Shown: one piece after another, positions 6,817 through 12,676 of the stretch
Layout of the letters: the number at the start of each line of letters is the position of its first letter
How positions within the stretch are numbered: position 1 is the stretch's first letter
Assembly: GCA_003165615.1 (NCBI GenBank)
Contig: PLWR01000211.1
Coordinates: 4,060-16,735, forward strand
Length of the DNA: 12,676 bases
DNA from: Acidobacteriota bacterium
GTDB taxonomy: Bacteria > Acidobacteriota > Terriglobia > UBA7540
Reading direction: 5' to 3'
Translations under genes and position numbers: made by a program
Notes under the pieces: generated by a model
Seen by the model: only the letters and a program-made list of their open reading frames with translations
Told to the model about the DNA's origin: nothing
The model's database searches: none

Positions 6817-7191
6817 CATCGATTCAATACGGAAGAGGAAAGGCAACGGTTGTGTTGCCGAAGGGCGGGAGTGGGTCAATTGGTTTTTTGCAGCGGCGAT
6901 CTATGGCCGAGATTGTCTAATTTGGCCTCAATCGGGCGGCTAACCAGTCGCTGACGCTGGCCGATGCTCACGGGCTGGTCATCATCAACGGGCGCCGAAT
7001 CTCCACGTGCTGGTGCACCGATCGCCACCTGGGATTGACGGGGGCGAAGCTGGTTATTTCCCCGGCGAGTCCCTCACACCTATAGACCCGCGGAATAGTG
7101 CGTTGCCCGATCAACTCCGCCCTGATTTGAAATGATAAGAAGCTGCGGACCGTCGGAAAGCATCACCGCGCTGCTTGCTCTGAACCCCGCC
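6817..7191. other. 375-base spacer with nothing identified
   Basis: I find no gene with a start, ribosome site and plausible composition on either strand. A plus-strand reading from 6921 to 7085 gives 54 open codons after an in-frame stop but has no start context and no recognisable family. No strong hairpin, repeat or promoter stands out besides the extended -10 at its left border. Confidence 0.4.
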
Positions 7192-7539
7192 TCACTTGGG
7201 GGCGAGAAATTGTCTGACCATGCTCAAGCTAAAACTGGCCGGGTCCGCAATTTCATGATCCTTTATTGCAGCTTCCAAAGCTGGGACAACCACATCGACA
7301 TTTAAGGGTCGGCGCAGGAAGGCAAGGTCACCAAGACAGGTTGCGGCTGCCCATCGGATCGGTAGCTCCGGTGAGTTCAGGCTCCTAAGGCACTGATCCT
7401 GAACCTAGCTCCAATCCGCGTCATACTTCGCAGCCGCGTAAAGGGCACTTGCAACTGTCTGCGGATCGCCACTCGCCAGTCGATAGACTAACTCTTCCCT
7501 TGCGGGCCGATGTACAGGCTCATATTTGAGGTCAGCCAT
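7192..7539 (-). pseudogene. HEAT-repeat protein interrupted by one in-frame TAG
   Basis: One reading frame runs from ATG 7539-7537 to TGA 7194-7192, 115 codons, broken only by TAG at codon 45 (7407-7405). Before it: EELVYRLASGDPQTVASAL then YAAAKYDADWS. After it, still in frame: VQDQCLRSLNSPELPIRW, AAATCLGDLAF, and DVVVPALEAAIKDHEIADP. Both halves together make a continuous two- to three-unit HEAT-type helical repeat; family members from memory carry Trp at this point (DWxWVQ), so a TGG-to-TAG change is the simplest explanation. HEAT repeats bind proteins; small ones of this size are often described as immunity-like or adaptor proteins. A G-rich run (GGGGGGG) ends 11 bases before the ATG. It follows the phosphatase stop by 74 bases and may ride on that transcript. 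If the TAG is real, only a 44-residue fragment is made unless the ribosome reads through. Confidence 0.7.
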
Positions 7540-7613
7540 TACTGTATATTCCCCCCCTTGGGGAGACCAATTCTGTACCTTGAAGCGCAACCGGTGGCCA
7601 CGGTCATTTGTCG

Positions 7614-9695
7614 CTACCACGCCCGCGCCAGGAGCAGGGTCATATCATCCTGAAGTTCCGGGCTGCCCGTCCAGTCATCAACGCTGTGATAAATCGTCTC
7701 CGCCAGAACTTCCGGGGAAGCACTCAGCATACGCCTGGTGACGTCGAGGAGGCGGGATTCCCCAAACTCCTCTCCGTAGGTATTCTCCGGCTCGGTAATG
7801 CCGTCCGTATAGGCCAGCAAGAGATCTTTCGGTTCCAACTCAATTTCTCCCACTTCGTACTTCATGGCAGGGAATAAACCCACCACCGTCCCCCCGGTTC
7901 GGAGATGGTCAATCTTGCCGTCGCGAAAGAGGATGGGCGGCAGATGGCCGGCGTTGGTATAGGAAAGATTGCGGCTTCGGGCGTCATAGATGGCGAAGAA
8001 AAATGTCACATACTTTTCCAGCGGCGTATTGGCATAGAGCTGGCGATTCAACCGATCCACCACTTGGGCGGTCGAAAACGGGGTGAGGGGGGAACTCTGG
8101 CCGCCCGCGAAACCATCGTAAAATTGCGCGCGCAGGGCGGATTGAATAGCCGCCATCAAAAGCGCCGCGGAGATTCCCTTGCCGCTGACGTCCCCGAGGA
8201 CCAATCCCACACGATGCTCATCCAATTTCAGGAAGTCGTAGTAGTCACCGCTTACGGAGCGCGCCGCCTTGCAAACCCCATAGAGATCCAAGCCCGGCAC
8301 TCTGGGTACCGACTGGGGAAAGAGCCGGCGCTGCACTTCGCGGGCAATATCCAGCTCGCTCTGCAAACGCATCCGTTCCTGCGATTCCTGCATGAGCCGT
8401 TCCACCGAAGCCGTCATGCTGTCAAAAGCTCCACCCAGCGCGGTCAACTGATCGCGGGAGGGAAAGTGCGTTCGATAGGAAAAATCCCCCGCCTTAACCC
8501 GCTCCGTGGCATCGTACAGGGTGTCCACGGTGCGCGTCATCGAGCGCGTCATGCGGATGCCGATGATTAGTGCCACCATTTCGAGGATCAGAAAGAAGAT
8601 GGCCACCGCCTTAAAGATATAAACATAGGCCGCCGACAATTCGCCCAGCGTTGCCAACAGCCGGCCATTGAGCGCGAAAATGCGGGACGAAACATAAACA
8701 AAGGCGGGGGCAGCAGCTTTCTCCTCTTTGTCCCCACCCCACACAATCGGATCGAGTGAGGAGGCGCCAAAGACTACAAAATCGAAGGGGTTCGCCTGCT
8801 CTGGAAGTTTAACGGACTGGGAGTTCATCAAGGTGCTCAAGACATTGGGCTCCCTGGTTGATCCCACGCTGATCTGTACGCCTACCCCCTCATTGCGCCC
8901 CACACGCCTGGGCGTAGCCACACCTAACGGTCCAATACCGTCCCCCACCAAATCCAGCAGCTCAGGAGTAAAGGGCTGCGAGAGCACGAGGGTCAAATCA
9001 CCGGCGGGGGTCACGGTTCGTTCCACCGATCGCAAGGCGAGTTGGCCATGGTCGTCAACGATATTCGCGTATTCATTACCCTTCACCCAGCTCGGCACGC
9101 TGGCAGGATTGTCCGCGGGCTTGCCATCCAGGAGGAATGAGCGTGTCACGTTCCCCAGGTGCAGGGTAATTACCAGCCCCGGGTAGCTCTTCGCATAGCC
9201 GACCAACTCGCTGACGTAGAAATTTCGAATCTCATCCAGCATGGCGGACGGAGATTTTTCCCCGCCGAAACGCGCCTCCTGAAGCACAACGCGGTTGACT
9301 TGCTCAATTTCATCGAAATGATCGTGGAGCCTCAAGACCACCAGGAAGGCTGCAAATTGCCCATTGATGATGAACGCTCCCAAAAGGACGAGTACGAGGA
9401 TGAGGGAAATGGGGACGACGCCAATCAGGACATACGCCACCACCAGGCGCCGGCGGAGTCGCCAGAGCAGACGGGAACGGACGAACCGCAGCAGACGGAT
9501 GAGGTAGTAGACGATGGAAACCAGCGCGCCAACCCAGAAGACGAACCAGAGAAATCCATTGAGGCCACCGGTGGCGTGAGTAAGACGAGTTGTGACCCAT
9601 AGGACGGCACCGCAGGCCAACACCCATGCGGTGAATCGAGCCAGGCGGTGCGTCCGGTATTCGTGAAGAAGGTGTTCGAACCCTTTCGTGAGCAT
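7614..9695 (-). CDS. Membrane-bound HAMP-SpoIIE (PP2C-type) serine phosphatase
   Basis: A 693-residue sensor phosphatase of the RsbU/SpoIIE type, expected to dephosphorylate a phosphoserine on an anti-sigma-factor antagonist or similar partner. Three membrane segments (about 23-38, 47-68, 85-110) are followed by an extracytoplasmic region of about 245 residues with no motif I recognise, a fourth membrane segment (357-380), a HAMP domain (about 380-432), a helical linker (LDIAREVQRRLFPQ, 448-461) and the SpoIIE domain (about 470-693). Metal-binding motifs are present: GDYYDF (483-488), GDVSGKG (501-507), NAGH (581-584), YTDGITE (629-635) and DDMT (683-686), so it should be active. It starts 16 bases after the permease stop without an evident Shine-Dalgarno, suggesting coupled translation. 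No STAS antagonist or anti-sigma kinase gene lies in the window. The family call is firm; the partner is unknown. Confidence 0.93.
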   Translation of the reverse strand: MLTKGFEHLLHEYRTHRLARFTAWVLACGAVLWVTTRLTHATGGLNGFLWFVFWVGALVSIVYYLIRLLRFVRSRLLWRLRRRLVVAYVLIGVVPISLILVLVLLGAFIINGQFAAFLVVLRLHDHFDEIEQVNRVVLQEARFGGEKSPSAMLDEIRNFYVSELVGYAKSYPGLVITLHLGNVTRSFLLDGKPADNPASVPSWVKGNEYANIVDDHGQLALRSVERTVTPAGDLTLVLSQPFTPELLDLVGDGIGPLGVATPRRVGRNEGVGVQISVGSTREPNVLSTLMNSQSVKLPEQANPFDFVVFGASSLDPIVWGGDKEEKAAAPAFVYVSSRIFALNGRLLATLGELSAAYVYIFKAVAIFFLILEMVALIIGIRMTRSMTRTVDTLYDATERVKAGDFSYRTHFPSRDQLTALGGAFDSMTASVERLMQESQERMRLQSELDIAREVQRRLFPQSVPRVPGLDLYGVCKAARSVSGDYYDFLKLDEHRVGLVLGDVSGKGISAALLMAAIQSALRAQFYDGFAGGQSSPLTPFSTAQVVDRLNRQLYANTPLEKYVTFFFAIYDARSRNLSYTNAGHLPPILFRDGKIDHLRTGGTVVGLFPAMKYEVGEIELEPKDLLLAYTDGITEPENTYGEEFGESRLLDVTRRMLSASPEVLAETIYHSVDDWTGSPELQDDMTLLLARAW

Positions 9696-9711
9696 ATCTG
9701 TGGCTCAGTAG

Positions 9712-11205
9712 TTAAGCCGGCGGGCCGGTATGCCCGGCAGCAGATTCCGCCCGCTTCCCCTCGGCAATCTGCAGCACGCTGTGCCGGCGGCTATAGCCAA
9801 AATAGATGACGAACCCGATAGCCATCCAGACAAACAAGCGAATCCAGGTATCGCGCGGCAATCCCAACATTTGTCCGCCGCACACGACAATGGCAAGGGG
9901 ACCCACCAGCCACACCAGGGGGGTGCGGAAGGGACGGCGAATGTCGGGGTAATGCTTGCGCATCACCATCACTGACGCACTGACAATCACAAACGCCAGC
10001 AAAGTTCCAATGCTGACCAGTTCCCCCACAATCCGCAGGGGCAACAAGCCGCCGGCGATAGCCACGCAAGCGCCGGTAAGCGCCGTGCTGATGTAGGGGG
10101 TGCGAAAGCGCTGGTGAATGCGGCCAAACGCCTTGGGGAGAAGGCCATCGTGCGCCATGGAATAGAACACACGCGTTTGGCCCAGCATCATCACCAGGAT
10201 AACCGCGGTGGTCCCCAGCAGCGCGCCGATCTTGACGATGGGGGAAAGCCAGGCGCGGGCAGGGGTGGAATCAATGGCGATGGCCAGCGGATCGGCGACG
10301 TTGAGTTGGTGGTACGGCACCAAACCTGTCATCACCATCACCACAATAATGTAAAGGACCGTACAAATCCCCAGGGAACCCAGAATGCCGATGGGCATAT
10401 CGCGCTCAGGATTCCGAGCCTCCTGCGCGGCCGTGGAGACAGCATCAAATCCGATGTAGGCAAAGAAAATGATTCCCGCCCCGCGCAGCACCCCGGAGAA
10501 GCCGAACTCGCCGAAGACTCCCTGGTTAGGGGGGAAAAAGGGATGCCAGTTGGCCCGATGCACAAACATCGCGCCCACGATGATGAACATCAGGACGACG
10601 CCCACCTTCACCATGACAATGAAGTTATTGAAATTCGCGGATTCTCGGATGCCAATGATGAGCAGGGTGGTAATCAGCAAAACGATGAAGGCGGCGGGAA
10701 CATTGAAAATAGGGTGGACCATCGTACCATCGGGCAGGCGCACGGATTCCCAGGGACTCTTGCTCAATTCCACGGGGAAAGGCATGTTCAGGGTCCTCTG
10801 TAGAAAGGAAACCAGATAACCCGACCAGCCGATGGAAACCGTCGTGGCGCCCACCGCGTACTCAAGAATCAAATCCCAGCCGATAATCCAGGCGAGGAAT
10901 TCACCGATGGTGGCATAGGAATAGGTGTAGGCGCTGCCGGCCACGGGAATCATGGCGGCAAATTCCGCGTAACAGAGCCCCGCAAAAGCGCAGCCCAGGC
11001 CGGAAAGAATCACCGACAACACCAGCGCCGGCCCGGTATGTTGCGCGGCAACCCCACTGAGAACAAAAATACCGGCGCCCACGATGGCGCCGATGCCCAG
11101 CGACATCAGAGCCACCGGGCCCAGAGTGCGCCGCAAACCATGTTCAGACTCCGCAGCCTCGGCTCGCAAGAGATCGAGGTCCTTTTTCACCCACAAACCC
11201 GGCAT
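9712..11205 (-). CDS. APC-superfamily amino-acid permease, CAT/YfnA type
   Basis: A 497-residue inner-membrane carrier with about 12 helices in the LeuT fold, of the cationic amino-acid transporter (CAT, YfnA/GkApcT-like) branch, expected to import an amino acid by proton symport. Visible marks: the broken first helix GIGAIVGAGIFVLSG (37-51), ECYAEFA-like CYAEFAAMIPVAGSAY (78-93), the sixth helix FAYIGFDAVSTAAQEARNP (248-266) and the YSMAHDGLLP loop (348-357). The start at ATG 11205 is decided by GGGAGGAA directly upstream (11208-11215); a reading that begins at 11577 would run through the preceding permease gene in another frame. It follows that gene by 35 bases containing a strong hairpin, and precedes the phosphatase by 16 bases. 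The C-terminal 20 residues are a hydrophilic tail. Substrate cannot be read from sequence alone. Confidence 0.93.
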   Translation of the reverse strand: MPGLWVKKDLDLLRAEAAESEHGLRRTLGPVALMSLGIGAIVGAGIFVLSGVAAQHTGPALVLSVILSGLGCAFAGLCYAEFAAMIPVAGSAYTYSYATIGEFLAWIIGWDLILEYAVGATTVSIGWSGYLVSFLQRTLNMPFPVELSKSPWESVRLPDGTMVHPIFNVPAAFIVLLITTLLIIGIRESANFNNFIVMVKVGVVLMFIIVGAMFVHRANWHPFFPPNQGVFGEFGFSGVLRGAGIIFFAYIGFDAVSTAAQEARNPERDMPIGILGSLGICTVLYIIVVMVMTGLVPYHQLNVADPLAIAIDSTPARAWLSPIVKIGALLGTTAVILVMMLGQTRVFYSMAHDGLLPKAFGRIHQRFRTPYISTALTGACVAIAGGLLPLRIVGELVSIGTLLAFVIVSASVMVMRKHYPDIRRPFRTPLVWLVGPLAIVVCGGQMLGLPRDTWIRLFVWMAIGFVIYFGYSRRHSVLQIAEGKRAESAAGHTGPPA

Positions 11206-11207
11206 GC

Positions 11208-11215
11208 TTCCTCCC
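11208..11215 (-). promoter_or_regulatory. Ribosome binding site deciding the start of the second permease
   Basis: GGGAGGAA on the minus strand, with GGAGG ending four bases before ATG 11205. Together with the signature first helix at residues 37-51 it fixes the start and excludes the 124-residue upstream extension, which is out-of-frame sequence of the neighbouring permease. Confidence 0.85.
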
Positions 11216-11226
11216 GTCAGGCAAAT

Positions 11227-11256
11227 GACGACGGACGATTTCAATCGTCCATCGTC
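11227..11256 (-). promoter_or_regulatory. 14-bp hairpin with the stop codon of the upstream permease in its loop
   Basis: Arms GACGAtGGACGATT and AATCGTCCgTCGTC on the minus strand; the single non-Watson-Crick position is a G-U wobble in the minus-strand RNA but a C-A mismatch on the other strand, which favours a role in this transcript. The apex is the TGA stop (11243-11241) of the first permease, and the 3' arm ends 11 bases before the Shine-Dalgarno of the next gene. No U-run follows, so it is not a standard intrinsic terminator. A ribosome finishing the first gene would melt it, so it could adjust translation of, or the RNA ratio between, the two permeases; a processing or stability element is an alternative. 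Confidence 0.5.
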
Positions 11257-12676
11257 GATCCATAATCGGCAATATTCGTGCTGCGCCGTCGCCAAAGATA
11301 ATAGACCGGAATGCCGATGGCGACGATACTTAAACCGGCAAAACTTCGCAACGTTTTGTGAGTCAGCAGAGCCAGCTCCACAAACGAGGCAAAAGCAATA
11401 TACAACAAGGGAACCAGAGGGTATCCCCAGGCACGGTAGGGTCTCGGCATTTCCGGGCGCTTCCGCCGCAGCCGGAAAATGCCAGCAATGGTCAAAATGT
11501 AAAACAGGACGACGGCAAAAATCACATAGTCCAACAGTTCGTTGTAAGTGCCGGTAAGGGTCAGGATTGACGCCCAAACCGCCTGGACCAGAAGCGAAGC
11601 CGCCGGCGTGTGATACTTGGAATTAATTTTTCCCACGGAGGAAAAGAACAGGCCGTCCTTCGCCATGGCGTAATACACGCGGGCCCCGGCCATCACCATT
11701 CCATTGGTGCAACCAAAGGTGGAAATCATGATGGCGGCGGCCATCAGTCCCGCCCCCTTCCCGCCCAGCATGACCTGAACGGCAGCGGTAGCAACCCGGT
11801 CTTCCGCGGCGTGTTGGATTCCCTGCTCCAGCAGCCCGCCATGAGGCGAGCTAAAGAACGGCAGAGCGCGGTAATAGGCCCAATTGCAGGCAAAATAGAT
11901 GATGCAGACCGCCGTGGTGCCCACAAAAAGCGCCAGGGGCAGGTTGCGTTTGGGATTGATCACTTCACTGCCGGTAAAAGTGACGTTGTTCCACGCGTCG
12001 GAGGAAAATAGCGGCCCCACCAGCGCCACGGAAACCAAAGTCAAGGTGGCCAAATCCCAATGAGCTCCCTGCCACAGGCCCTGCCCGGATGATGCCGGCA
12101 CAGGATGGCCAAAAGCCCACCAGATGCCGAGCACCACAACTCCAATCAGGGCTGCCACCTTAAGAACGGTGAAGACATTCTGCACTCTCGCGCCGGTGCG
12201 CAATCCGAAAATGTTCAACACGCTCAGGAAAAACAGGACCAGTATGGCGACGATTTGTTGCGACGAAACCGTAAGCGCAATGGGGTGGCCGAAGACCGGG
12301 AGAGTCCCGACATTGAGCAGAATGGTTTTGGCTGAAACCCACGGCACAAACACGCCCAGAAATTTCCCGAAGGCGACGGCTACCGCGGCCACGGTGCCGG
12401 TTTGGATGACCAGGAAGAGCGTCCAGCCGTAGAGGAAACCAAAGAGCGGGCCAAAAGCTTCGCGCAGGTAAACATACTGGCCACCGGCCCTGGGCATCAT
12501 ACCCGCGAGTTCACCGTAGCTGACGGCCGCAATGATGGTCATTACTCCACTGATGACCCAAGTGAGAAAAAACAGGCCCGGGGACTGAACCTGGCGGCTA
12601 ACGTCAGCCGCCACAATAAAAACCCCCGAGCCAATCATCGATCCCATAACCAGGGTGGTGGAATCAAACAGGCCGA
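11241..12676 (-). CDS. APC-superfamily amino-acid permease, LAT/SteT-like (start beyond right edge)
   Basis: The frame is open to the right edge: GLFDSTTLV precedes the first visible Met at 12647, so 477 residues are visible and only a short N-terminus is missing. It is a different branch from its neighbour, closer to L-type transporters and bacterial SteT, which exchange or import neutral or branched-chain amino acids across the inner membrane. Marks: the first-helix break GSMIGSGVFIVAADV, SYGELAGMMPRAGGQYVYLREAFG after the second helix pair (read in two parts), SSDAWNNVTFTGSEVINPKR in the sixth helix region, and YYAMAKDGLFF in the loop after helix eight. The C-terminus (RRRSTNIADYGSTMDD) is short and hydrophilic; its last two codons and stop form the apex of a hairpin. 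It is the first visible gene of the unit that continues with the second permease and the phosphatase; the promoter lies outside the window. Confidence 0.92.
   Translation of the reverse strand, partial: GLFDSTTLVMGSMIGSGVFIVAADVSRQVQSPGLFFLTWVISGVMTIIAAVSYGELAGMMPRAGGQYVYLREAFGPLFGFLYGWTLFLVIQTGTVAAVAVAFGKFLGVFVPWVSAKTILLNVGTLPVFGHPIALTVSSQQIVAILVLFFLSVLNIFGLRTGARVQNVFTVLKVAALIGVVVLGIWWAFGHPVPASSGQGLWQGAHWDLATLTLVSVALVGPLFSSDAWNNVTFTGSEVINPKRNLPLALFVGTTAVCIIYFACNWAYYRALPFFSSPHGGLLEQGIQHAAEDRVATAAVQVMLGGKGAGLMAAAIMISTFGCTNGMVMAGARVYYAMAKDGLFFSSVGKINSKYHTPAASLLVQAVWASILTLTGTYNELLDYVIFAVVLFYILTIAGIFRLRRKRPEMPRPYRAWGYPLVPLLYIAFASFVELALLTHKTLRSFAGLSIVAIGIPVYYLWRRRSTNIADYGSTMDD

Noticed and set aside
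6657..6827. Upstream in-frame extension of the small membrane protein (start at 6827)
   Set aside because: The AAGGAG site before 6656 and the hydrophobic first span fit the shorter start; the extra 57 residues are Arg/Pro rich and cover the promoter and leader.
6921..7085. Plus-strand 54-codon reading with a LADAHGLVIING stretch, loosely like a MoeA C-terminus
   Set aside because: It has no start codon context, is bounded by stops, lacks the surrounding MoeA domain and the resemblance is only a few residues long.
7540..7620. GTG at 7620 as start of the HEAT-repeat frame
   Set aside because: It overlaps the phosphatase stop and adds 27 residues unlike HEAT repeats; ATG 7539 with a purine run upstream fits better.
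10114..10803. Plus-strand open frame of 229 codons inside the second permease
   Set aside because: His/Asp/Asn-rich composition is the antisense shadow of hydrophobic membrane helices; no domain is visible.
11206..11577. Upstream extension of the second permease (start at 11577)
   Set aside because: It would overlap the end of the first permease in another frame by over 300 bases, has no family resemblance, and a strong ribosome site marks ATG 11205.

Overview
The window is a moderately GC-rich piece of a bacterial chromosome in which every supported gene lies on the minus strand. The gene style suggests a soil-type Acidobacteriota genome: a PadR regulator translationally coupled to a large membrane protein, a lone GH127-type arabinofuranosidase, a membrane-bound SpoIIE phosphatase, small HEAT-repeat proteins and palindrome-bearing spacers. 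This placement is an inference from gene types, not from a phylogenetic marker. I see no rRNA, tRNA, CRISPR array, phage gene or intact insertion sequence.

Layout, left to right; transcription runs right to left. (1) 1-373: start of a secreted outer-membrane beta-barrel-like protein that leaves the window at base 1. (2) 547-2531: a two-gene unit, PadR regulator followed with a 4-base overlap by a 559-residue membrane protein. The padR promoter places the transcription start at or next to the ATG, so the message looks leaderless. (3) 2778-4685: a secreted GH127 (DUF1680) beta-L-arabinofuranosidase with the Glu/Cys catalytic and zinc set present. (4) 4853-5623: a ferredoxin-NADP reductase-like flavoprotein. 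(5) 6183-6656: a small unrecognised membrane protein behind an extended -10 promoter and a leader of about 145 bases. (6) 7192-7539: a HEAT-repeat protein broken by one in-frame amber codon. (7) 7614-12676: a compact three-gene unit of two different APC-superfamily amino-acid permeases and a 693-residue membrane PP2C/SpoIIE phosphatase, with gaps of 35 and 16 bases.

The only strong functional linkage is the last unit, where two amino-acid carriers are cotranscribed with a HAMP-SpoIIE phosphatase. The other genes look like independent housekeeping, catabolic and regulatory units. I find no clear evidence of a wholly new system. The points most worth checking are the amber-interrupted HEAT gene (readthrough, fresh pseudogene or sequencing error), the hairpin whose loop holds the stop codon between the two permeases, the leaderless padR promoter, and the permease-phosphatase operon.
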